A model generated the notes under the pieces. That model saw nothing but the letters and a program-made list of their open reading frames with translations, made no database searches and was not told the origin of the DNA. From the NCBI RefSeq assembly GCF_037975245.1, contig NC_092578.1:3307001-3371000 (forward strand): a DNA stretch of 64,000 nucleotides, in the 5' to 3' direction. Origin of the DNA: Apostichopus japonicus. Taxonomy: Eukaryota > Echinodermata > Holothuroidea > Aspidochirotida > Stichopodidae. A program made the translations under genes and the position numbers. This document shows positions 29,605-41,600 of the stretch, in pieces. Position 1 is the first letter of the stretch. Each line of letters opens with the position of its first letter.

Positions 29605-32600
29605 CTGATAAATAAGGGTAAAATGAATAAAACATAAACATTACGGTTGATAATCCATTTCTTGTCATGACGTCAGACTTCACCAGCAGAAAACAGGCTG
29701 TTAAGATGGGAGGACGGAGGGGGGGGGTACAATGTGGGTAGGGGTGGGGTGGTAGAGGGAGATACGCCGTTGGTACAGAAATGCAACCCGTTCAATTGCA
29801 CAAATGCCATTATGCTTTGCATGTGTCTTATTTGGGAATTAATATCTTTATGTTATGTGCCTCAGTTTTCACGAAATACGGTAACTATTTTCAGGCTATA
29901 TGAAGCTATGTTCATGCTATTACAATGTAATTACAATTTACTTATCGTTTTTTTGCCAAGCTAGCGATCATGATATATTTTAACTATATGTATCATACTA
30001 TCTTCATTGTTTCTGGTACCGAATTCTACAATAGCATATCTTTATAGTGCAATTTTGTGTCTTAGTGCGTTGGCAATAAGTACTTTTTCCAAGTACAGGT
30101 TGTTAATTATGTTAATGTCTAACTTCCACAGTGGGTAGGACAGGGGAGGGGGTGGATTCGGAGTGGGACAGGATAGGGGATAATAGGGAAGGGTATAAGG
30201 AGGGGTTAGGGGTAGGAGAAGAGAGGAGAAGAGAGTGGAGGGTATGGGTGACTGGGAGGGGATAGGGCATCGAGGGTTAGGGGGGTAAGCGAGAGGGATT
30301 GGGGGAGAGGATAGGAGGATATTGAAGGAGAGGGTATAGGGGAAGGGACCAGGGAACGGATAAAGAAGGGGGCGGGAACGAGGACATGAGAGGTGATGGG
30401 GTACGATAGGAAAGGGGTTAAGGAGGGGTGGGGAGTTGAGGTCGGAGTGGGATATTTGGTGGAGTGCAATGCACGGAAGGGTACCGTAGGGCATGTGCAA
30501 GTGAGGGAAAGAGGGATGGGAGGTGAAATGAGTAGAGGAGAGAGAGAGAGAGAGGTGATGGTAAAGTGGCGCAAAGGAGGGGGGGGGGGAGGTAGAGCAG
30601 GGAGAAGGTTGGGAGATTGAAGAGGGGAGTAAGTTGAGAAAAGATGCACTTACAGTTTAAATTTTTCACGTACTGATCATAAATACCAACTGTGGTTTTA
30701 GGTAACAGCAATTCTATAACCCGCAACATCGATTCGACGTCCTCTCGATATCCTACCACCAAGTATCGATTCAAATTATGCTTAGCTCTATCCAAAGTCC
30801 ATCTCGACAAATTTCTGACGGGGAAAAAAAAAATATGTTTAAAAATAAATATATATTAAAAAAACAAAACAACATTTTTAGTAATCACTTGTGAGGAAAC
30901 AAGAAGACTCAATTTATCTTTCTCATTTTTAAATAGGATACTGGGGGTGGGGGGGGGGGGATTTGACGACTATATTTACTTGATAGATACTACACAGCTC
31001 ACACAAGAAGTCTCTATGTGAGATTTAGAAAACAAATCCAAATTACTCTCTCTGTCATTATTATTGAGGGCATATTCGCTGATGACCTTTGACCATAAAA
31101 ATGGTGATTTTGTTGTCCAATCAGATATCAAGCGAAATGATTTTTTTTTTTTAATTTGAGTTGTAATTTCTTTGCAACATATACTCTCTTCATATGCATA
31201 GATTGAAATCTAAATCTTTATACGTTAGATTGGATTTTATTCTCGTCACGCTAAATAATATAAGGGCATCATAATGAGCAAAATTGAATCACGATTGAGA
31301 CAGATATGACAAAGATACACACCTAAAGGAAACGCAAACCCAACAATTATCCATGGCCTATGTGACAGAGAACTGAGATGAATTTATGCTTCCCGAAACA
31401 ACTTAGCGGAATCTTATTCCCTTTTGGGGAGATATTTATATTTATATGTTTTTGTTTTCTCTTTGAAATATGTTCAATGTTCCTTCCAAAATTATTCTGA
31501 AACTTTCAGCAAGTCTAGGTACTTCAATTAATTTTCATTTATTTTGGTCTATCACAACATAAGTATGACATATAACATAAAAGAAGATAAGAAACAAAAC
31601 TTGTGAAAGGAAGTGTACTAAAAAACCCTATAGGGCTTGTCAGGTAGTGACACTCCCTGAAAAAAATACAGAACTTAACAATTAAAAAATATGACATATG
31701 CGCGTGTGCTTCCACTTTCGTTTTTAAACTTTTTTTTTCGAAATGAATTTCAATTTCAATTTTCTTTAATTAGAAAGGCTTTTGCAAATCCTGAATCAAA
31801 AATATCAATCTCTAACCACGACCTGATGATGACATCAATTCAGTTTGAACATTGGTAACATTCTACCTTGATAACATTGAAAGAAAAACGAAGGTAAAGT
31901 AACAGGTTTATGATCCTATATAAAGTGGCAGTATTTACTCATATATTTACAAAATGACACCACTCCCCCTCCCCTCCCCCTCCCCCTCCCTCTCCCGCAC
32001 CCCACACACTCCTCGCAGGATGTAACTTACCTGCATCCCACGTCTAGTCCACAAAAGAACTTCATCGCTCCTGGTTCATATTTCGGGTCACAATAAGTTC
32101 TTTTATTAGCAAGACATTCATCAAATGTTTCTCTCTGTGGAAACAACATTACCAGGAAAGAACAGAAGAAAAAAACACCATTTAACTCTTAATTCAAATT
32201 TCATATTTAAAGTAACATAAATCATCTTAAAATGGCTGCTGGTTTTTATTTTCATGAAATATGGAAATTATAATTTGAAATTATACATTAATTAGTTAGA
32301 TGTCAGATTATTCTTTCAGATATGGCGTCAGATGCATGAACAGTTAAAGAAATCACACAGCGAGAAAGTACCGACAAATAAATGGACCAAGGGCGTAGGA
32401 ACGGGGGGGGCTGGGGGCGCCAGGCCCCCAGTGAAAAATATGGAGGGGCGGAAGTATCATTCCGCCCCCCCCCCCGCTTCGCAATTCAGAAAACCCCTTT
32501 TTCATTTCCAAATGAGAAAAAAATCTCATTTGGAGCACCAAATTGCATCTAAGGCCAGGTGAAAATGCAAAATTATATACAAAATGGAGTGGGTGGGTTG

Positions 32601-35600
32601 AAGTGCTATATTGCACCAAATTGCATCTGAGGCCACCTGGAAATGCAAAAAAATGCAAAAAAAATCCAAAGGGGAGGGGGAGCCCCCTCTCCTTAGACCC
32701 CTCCCCCAGGCCGGCCATCAGTCTTCAGCCCCCACTGAAAAGTACATTCCTACGCAACTGAAATGGACATAGGCCTATACTGCAGGGTATATACTTTACG
32801 TTATTTTCCTATATACGTATACTGGGGATTATCGGTAAAATGTTGTACGTTGGATTTTTTGGGGGGAATCGTTCGATTGTAAGGATGCAATCGCAAACAG
32901 AGCAGGTATTTATTTTGAACTAAAGATTTCTGAGTCAGTTTTGACATTTTTGAAATGATGACTTCCTTTTGTTTTTAATAATATAAATTATAAAAAAAAG
33001 AGGTATATTCTTACTACCCAGCCTGTTTTGTTCATCTCGGATGTGCTATCTCCATAAATCTGAAAATAATATTTAGATATCCACCTGTCCATAGGATCTC
33101 GCACCATATTTATCATCACAAAATTACTACGGAATGAATGAAAAAAAAAGTTAAGAATATGATAAACAGAATATGAGAGCACGCAAAGAAGAACACTTTT
33201 ATAGGTGAAAAAAAAATAATATAAAAAATATACTTTGCATCGGGTTGCGACTATCAGGTTCCCTCAGTCAGCGATCTTCGGGCAACTTAAGAGTTAGTTC
33301 ATTTTATCCTCTGGTTTTAGGGTATTTTTGTGTGTGTGTGTGGGGCTGTGTTTGTGTTATATTACTTTAAGTAAGATATTAAAAATTCAAAGTTTATTTC
33401 TAACAAGGTTATGACTGTTTCGGTCATTTTGACACAATATTACTTGAAGTAAGATATGAAAAATTCAAAGTTTATTTTTTGACAAGGATATGAATGTTTC
33501 GGTCATTTTGACACAATCATTATGACTCGAAATGGGTTTAATGAACTTTGACCTCTGACCATAAGACGTCATTACTGCACAGAAGAGCAACATCCTGTGC
33601 CCAGACATTATAAACTCACCAAATCTCAAGCTCACCGGTTTTGCTGTGTCACAGAAGTTTGCAACAGACTTTTTTTTGTTGCGGAAATCTAGCAGAGTTT
33701 GACCTTTGACCACCATTTGACCTTATGACCTTTGCTGCCTTATTCTTCGACAAACTCGTAATGGTCATGGTGTTCTAGGTTTCCAGTTTCAGTTTTATTT
33801 CTGTACATCACCTCAGAAAGGTGTAAGAGACATTTACACTTTACAGTTTAATAATAATCCAGAGATTAACAAATTGACAAATAACATAACGTTAAAGCAT
33901 AGGGAAAGAGAAAAGATCTTTCAACGATTTGTGCTGAATAGTTTGACAGGAGAGAGAGGGAGGAGGGGGGGGGGGGCGGCGCTGGAAGACTTTGGAAAAA
34001 TCTAAGTTAGTAATTAAAATATGGCACCAGAGACTGTTAAGGGAAATAAACTTCCTGAAGAGACAAAAGATTTTTATATTTTACTACAAAATTAACTTCG
34101 ATTTTTAGATAAGGACATTTTTACTCGATGACTGAAACAATTGCTTCATTTTAATAGAACTATGTCTTTTCCTAAAATATGGTTTCAAGAACTCAATCCT
34201 ATTGGCTGAAAAGTAAGGACAATCAAAAATGTAATAAAGTTCGTCTCTTAAAGAATTTTGGTCATATAACTCACATATAATCTTTCATGGAAATCAATGT
34301 TTGTGAACCTTCCTTCTACGAGAGTGAGTTAACTATTTACACAGCGGAATTTACTTAAGTTGACTATGTGGTAGAACTTCAAGTTAGTCAAATAATTTTC
34401 AAACTGTAGTTTCTATGTGTACATTATGTAGACTTTGCACTGAGAGTTATTGTTAACATCGCCTAGCCAGTCTTGTTCATAAATATCACTTAATCGTTGG
34501 TCTATGGTCGCTTTGAGCCATGTCTTAGATATTACAGAGTATTGTCTGTGAGGGGTTACAATGAGACCTTCAACAAGGATATTCCAAACATCGGACATTC
34601 CACTGTTATCTAAAATAGTTTTAAATTAACTAACCAGGATGAATTGTACACACCGTTATCATGAAAAGATCGGAGACGATTACAGACATCATTTTTCAAT
34701 ACCAGAGAATTCCCGCAACCCTACATGATTAATCATGAACAGTGTCATACACATAGACTTTGCACTGAGAGTATGTGAGGGGTAACAATGAGACCTTCAA
34801 CCGGGATATTCCAATTTCCAAGCATAGAACATTCCACCGTTATCTAAAATAGTTTTAACATTAATTAACCAGGATGAACTGTACACACCGTTATCATGAT
34901 CTAAAACGTTTAAGGAACATATGAGATAGTTTGTTCTCACTACTGTTTACCTAATTCACACCAAAAAGTAACAATCCTAATTTCTGTAGCTATAGGTGGG
35001 TGTCTCACCTGGGCATGGGCCGCTAAGTGCCTTATTGAGTGATGACGTCATAGCGTCAGTGTCCCAGATACTTAGTGTAATGCCTTATTATTTCACTTAC
35101 ATGTCATTTGCAGAATTCAACGCTAAGGAATTTAGTCTGGATCACATCCTAGTTCAAGGGAAACGATATCTTTCCTACACGGTCGCTTACGGCGACAGTC
35201 CACAAACTGTGGGTCGCGAAAAGATGGCGGTGGGTTCCGGGATTTTTCAAGACGTATTAAAAAAAATAATAACCCACAGTCCTCTAGGCTTGTCGACGTC
35301 CATAATAGTCCAAGCTATGCCATTCATGCATTCTGTGCATCGATTCTGAGTAGCGATGACTAGCAGGTCATACAGGTCCTGGGTCCTGGGTCATGGGTTC
35401 TAGGTCTTAAAGTACGAGTGAGTGCTGGTTTACGACATTGAAGCGTTAAGAACTGAAGTAGTTTCATAAATAACTTACCTTGGCATTTCGATAAACGGCA
35501 CATGCAGCCGAATAAAGGATAGGCTTCTCATGTTGCCATACATGTGCGCTAGGCACGAACGGTTCGCAGTATTATCAGAAGAACAGCCCTAGAGAGAGAA

Positions 35601-38600
35601 ATGTTAAAAAAATAAAAAAAACGTTGAAAAAACAAGGCGGAAAGTAAACGTCTTGTATGAAGGGTACTTGTAGAAGTGGAAGGGGACTAACTTGTAAGTA
35701 AAAGATTTTTAACTTTTGTCAGTATTCCCATGCAAAAAAAAAAAAAATACCTTGATAGATTCTTGGAGTTGCAGTTTAGGCATGTCAATAAAAAAAGGCA
35801 ACTTGTACAATATTGACGCCAAATATTGCCCCCATTCCAAAAATAAGTCAAACTAACATACTTTTAAACCACTTTGTAACATCTAATTATCTACAGTTTG
35901 AGAGAAATCCATGTGAATATTTTTCAACATTGTTTAAAACGTTTCAAAATAAAGCACTATTTTGCATCTACACCACCTTTCATGTTATTAAAAATTTCTA
36001 AAAGTGTGTGTGTGTGGGGGGGGAGGGGGTAAACCGTTTCCTTAGGCACATCCAATGGAAGACATAACATCTGAGCCCCCACCCCCACCCCACCCTCCCC
36101 GAATGGTGCTTGCGCCCTAGTAACTTACCGCCGTCGGCTTGACATTTGTATAGATTCGACCTTTGCCATTGTGTTTTCTTAGACCAGTGATCGCCACGTG
36201 TAATGTTCGACTAGCGCACTTTGGTACTGCATTGTATATTATTGAGTAATTCTGTATGGAAGAAAAATACAATTTGTATACATGTTAATTATGAAGTTTA
36301 ATACCACTTTTCCCATTGTTTTTATTCTTGGCTCAAATTCAGGGAGTTTACACACTCTAAAAACAACCTGGTGAAAATTTCCTGGTCAACAATTTGCTAA
36401 CATTATCCTGGATATTGTCTACGTTAGTTAACATAATCCTGGTTACACCTGGTTAATCCATTACGGTAAACCTGATCTTAAAATAGCTCTGGTGAATTAA
36501 TTAAAATAGATTATTAGCATATTGCAATCCTCGCCTCTGATTGGTTTGTTGGTCGCGACTCAAGACGTTCGACTTAACTAGCGGCTTCCTACATATGACA
36601 ATCGCAAACCTACGAAACTGTCAAATACAACTTAGAAATCTACTAATAACCATCTAATTATGGCAAATGACGAAGTCAAATTCATGCTAGATCAATGGGG
36701 TATGAGTTACCCTGTGATACAGTCAGTACGCGCGATAATGTAAACCTAAAGTTAGCCCTTACGTTGTCAGGCTAGTTTAGGCCAGATCCTTTTCCTGATG
36801 TGGTATTTATATACAGTACTGACTATGAGATATAGTACAGCCTAGCTAACTTATTAAGTACCTTCAGGATTAGTCATAAGAAAGTGTATGCCTACAGTGT
36901 GTCATACCCATACTTAGCAAGACCTAGACCTTCGCTAAATCACGGGCGCTTCTACTTCTACCGAATGCGAGTTATTGTGGTGTATGGTAACTATGAGGGC
37001 ACACCTAACGAAAGCCACACATTTAAACACAGCAATTTTTTCACGCTTGGGTCAGCACACTTTAGACCCGGTAGCTTGCCTTCGCTTTTAAAAAGACTAG
37101 GCGTAAGCTAATCAGTGGATATGTTAAGACCACTATAGTGGTCTACATGTTCGGGCTATACCAGTGATTGCCGACATTGAAAGAAGAAAATAAATCTGTT
37201 GCATGTGATGCATTTATTGTAGTGGCCTAGACTAACCTAGTGTTAAACTTACCTAGGCTAGGCTACAGCAATTAAGCTATATGAGATTATATGTATTGAT
37301 AATGAGAAATTTATTGAGAATAATGGTAATTCTATATATTATTCATTTATAAAAACCATGAAACTCGTGTATGGTTCATCTTAATCTAGACTATACTTCC
37401 TTCTAAATTGGTCAACAATCATTGCTTTAGGGTCGGGGGGGTGGGGGGGGGGGTGAGCGTACAGGTGTGTCAAACTCTAACAGGTTTTGGCTGAATTGTA
37501 AGTTAATTAGGCTAAGCCTATCCATGCAATGATAAAGGTATGATCTAGCCCTAGTCACATGTAAGTTTATCCACATGAGAAATGAAAATGAAACACCACA
37601 TATAGCTAGGTCACAGCTTTGAACTCCTTGCAATATAAAACAGACATGAATATGAATTATTGGATATTCATCTCATGCTGTTCTTATACTACGATTATAC
37701 CGCTCCCAAAAGTAGGTTTTGGAGCACTGTATAAGTTAGGCAGATTATATTTCCATTTTAGGCACAGCAGATTATGAAATTGGTGTAAGTCTCAATAAAC
37801 TGAACTGTCCATAGCAGGGACTCCTTATGGCATGATTTTCTGAACATTCAAAAAGGGACACATTTACAGTTTTCATTGGAGATGTCACTGCCCTATCATA
37901 CATCTCTTCAAAGAGGAATGTTTACAACAGTTCATAGATCTATATAAACTGGTAAGTATTTAAACATGGTACAGAACTCAAATAAAGACCTTTGGAATTA
38001 ATTTTGTTTTACTTTTTAAAATATTTTCTAACAAATGTGACCAGCTTCTGTTAGTTTCAGAAATAAGTGTGTCGTTGTTTATGTTGCTGCAATGTTCATG
38101 CTGTATGCCCTGTGCTGACCCTGTTTCTAGAAAGGATCGGAAACGATTACAGACATAATTTTTCAATACCAAAGAATTCCCGAAACCCTACAGGATTAAT
38201 CATGAACAGTGCCATACACATAAAATGTCTTCACTCATTGTTTTTACCAAGATTTAAAAGTTAACACGTCTTGAGAATGTTTGCGTCCACTCAGCAAACC
38301 TTGCATCCCTACAGACCTCCATGAAAACATGCACTTTAAAGTACCTCTACAGGAACGCACAATACTAACTAGTAAAAATGACCCCTGACAACCATTGGCT
38401 TGTGCACACAAAAAAATCAAATGATGAAAGCTAGTAACTAGTAGTACTATAGTATCACAAGAAATTTAGAAACCACCATTGACTATTTTTATCATGAAAA
38501 TCTCTGTCATGGAATTGTTGTTAACAAAGATCTTGAGTTGATTGTTATCATTTATTTGTTCATTGAGAACTATAGATGCAAAAATGCTTTGCAGACAATG

Positions 38601-41600
38601 ATATGGGCTACTATAGCCAAGCTAATCACAAGAAATTAGAAACCACCATTGACTATTTTTATCATGAAAATCTCTGTAATAGAATTGTTGTTAACAAAGT
38701 ACTTGCGTTGATTGTTATGATTTTTATTTTCAAACAAACTCAATCATCTGTGCAAAGGATTCGAATTTTGGTTCTTTGGAGAAAGGTCGTGGGAAAGAAA
38801 GATATTCATTCAAACAATTGTTATGCATTTCATATAGGCCTAGCTGTGAGTGTGTGAATTTTGTGGTTTGTTCAAGTTATGCATGTAGATGTCACTGGAA
38901 CCATAAAACTGCATGCACTATTGCAACCTCCTTGCAATCATTCATAGATGTAAATCAAGTAAGTTTTATTGTTTAGCTTCATGTTTAATAATTCACATGG
39001 AATTGCATTAGCCTGATAGCCCACTGATTATTGGTAAAGTGGGACCAGTTTGGATATTGTAACGACACGTCAAAGCTCGTTGTTTGTCGTTAGCGTTAAC
39101 AAGTATTTTCTCCAATCAAATGTTTTAACTCGGGTTGATTCTTTACATTATTAGACGCTTTACGGGAATTGTTTGTTAGATAAAATCTTATAAGGGGTGT
39201 CACTTGCTTGATTTATGAACAACTGTTAAGGGGGAACTCTCTCTTGTTGACCGATTTTGGAGGTCACTGAGTAGGACGTCTAGTTTACGCTCCGGGGGGC
39301 CAAAAATGTTAGGTCTGGGTAAATCTTGACCAGCACGCATGTCGTATTTAATTGTGTTTTATTGGTTGATGGTTGTAGACTGGGCGTGGTTTATGTTTCT
39401 AATAGGTTTAAGTGTAGGTTCACACGTTGTAGGTATAGGAAGTAGTTTCTGTGTAAAAGCAACTGCGGGCTCGGACGAGGGGCGGTTCCCGGCTCGGAAT
39501 AGGAGGGGTAGAACGATTGTGACCATGAGTTAGGAGACGAACGAGTCATCTATTGGCAAAAAACAGTGGTGGAACAGCCCAGGAAGTCGGATCGGACGAC
39601 AAGTAAAATAACCCAGAAGACCAGGTTCAACACTTCGGTTCATCTGCGCCGCAGTTCACCAATCCGCCAACTGCGCCGCCAATCACCAATCCGCCAACTG
39701 CGCCGCCGATCACCAATCCGCGCCGCAGTTCACCAATCCGCCAACTGCGCCGCCGATCACCAATCCGCGCCGCAGTTCACCAATCCGCCGACTGCGCCGC
39801 AGTTCACCAATCCGCCAACTGGGCCGCCGATCACCAATCCGCCGATTGCGCCGCAGTTCACCAATCCGCCGACTGCGCCGCTGATCACCAATCCGCCGAC
39901 TGCGCCGCCGTTCACCATTCCGCCGACTGCGCCGCTGTTCACCAATCCGCCGACTGCGCCGCAGTTCATCAATCCGCCAACTGCGCCGCCGTTCACCATA
40001 GCCCAATCTTCAGCGCCGAAGTCTATCGTTCTGCCCTCCGTGTCGAGACCCGCCATTAGTAATGAACTGTGTTATATTTAACATCATCGACTTCTGAGCA
40101 TGTGTTAAAACTTGGTTTCGTATTTAATAATTGCCTCTGTAATGCACGACCACTGTGCACCATCTTGACATGTATATAGATCGTAAATAAACGGGTAAAC
40201 TTTAATATCTCCTGTCGACAGCCTCATTCCTGTGTTCCCGAATATCTCCACTCTTCCTTGCGCTCACCACCGAGGACGGCGCATTACAATATGTTAGGAA
40301 ATTGAACAATTAATTTACTGGTGTGTCAGTCAGAAGTGACAGGAAAATTATTTGATATTAACCAGGGTAGTAGTCACATCAATCAGGAAATGTTTGATTT
40401 AACCAGGATTTAAAGAGGTGGAACGTTTTATCATAACCAGGATATTATTGGCACCAGCCAAGAAATGTTGGTTAATTTAACAAGGAAAGAGGTGAAATAC
40501 CCATGATATTAACCAGGATAGTGGTAAAATCTAACCAGGAAATTTTACCAGGATATCCTGGTTATTTCTACCAGGATTTTTGTAAAGTCTCATTCACCAG
40601 GATACCTGGTGAAAACAACCAGGATATGGAGGGTGGCATACTAAACGCAGCTCCTGGTGAAAATTTCACTCCAGTTCCTGGTGAACTTTCACCAGGTTGT
40701 TTTGAGTGTGCAGCCCCTTTTTCACGACTGATAAATTGTGAGTTAATTGTTAATGTTGCTTTTAACTAAGATAGTTATTTCATTGGTTTGAAGCCCCCCC
40801 CCCCTCCCCTGGACGGTTCCCGTGTCATCCATGAAAGCATTTGGCAACAGCAGAATGCATCACCTCAGTCCAACAGTTTCAAACGTTTTTCTTACAAAAG
40901 GTATACAAAACAATTTTTTCGTAATACAATACGGTACTTAATACGCAATTCTTAGCCCCTCCTTTCCCCTCCCCCCCCCCCCACCCTACTGATGACTTTT
41001 CACATTATCACTCACTGTGATCCATTTTGTTCACCCGGTTGGAATAATGACGAGTTTATAGTCTGGCAAATGTAAATCCAACATCCAACCAGGGAGCTGC
41101 TATGTACAGAGCAAACACAACAGGTGGAGGGGGGGGGGGGGCTAAAAGGGGAAAATATTGGAAAATAAACGTTAGGGGGGGGAAAGGGTCCCTGAGTAGA
41201 ATGCCGTACACATTAAGAGTTTAGGAGCGAGATTTGGTGCAGGAATGATAAGAAACTTATGACAGCGGTGTGGCTGGTTTTTGGCATACCGTGCAGCCGT
41301 GTTTATAAAAAGGTCATAGAAAGTGTTATTTCTTGAACTTTAGACCCACCTTTAAACATAGTTCATAAATACGTTGAAGCATGCACGGGGAGATTACCGC
41401 ATCGTATAAATATTCCTTTGTAAAAGACTTGTAAAACATCGCCCACGACATGTGCTTGTTGGCGCGGCCGTCATATTTTTGTCTGTTTGTTTTTTATGAC
41501 ATATACGAGTGTGCTAAATGCAGCTTAAAGCCTATACAGTTCATACGCCAGTGTTGAGCTATGCGATAATTAACAAATGAGCATTAATTAGCACGAAATC

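Larger units (their letters stand above)
36351..40710. mobile_element. Fold-back element with CCTGGT/ACCAGG modules, interrupted by an LTR
   Basis: Left terminus CACACTCTAAAAACAACCTGG and right terminus (reverse complement) CACACTCAAAACAACCTGG match with small gaps. Both arms are packed with CCTGGT or ACCAGGAT words: about 6 in the left 150 bases and more than 15 in the right 400. Removing the nested solo LTR leaves about 3.1 kb. No transposase was recognised. It fills most of a UST intron. Confidence 0.6.

Noticed and set aside
30042-30810. Overlapping minus-strand open frames of 130-152 codons
   Set aside because: They are Pro/Leu/Ser-rich translations of the purine-rich tract; only 30654-30814 has a splice-bounded, family-matching exon (UST).
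32353-32718. 121-codon minus-strand open frame
   Set aside because: It runs through a non-coding element with GGCGTAGGAAC ends and G/C runs, so the frame is a by-product.
34996-35349. 117-codon plus-strand open frame
   Set aside because: It lies within a UST intron on the opposite strand and shows no domain; the GTGGGTCGCGAAAAGATGGC text looks like old transposon sequence.
39710-40056. Two minus-strand open frames of about 98 codons with Arg/Gly repeats
   Set aside because: They are mirror frames of the 27-bp GC-rich minisatellite inside the LTR.
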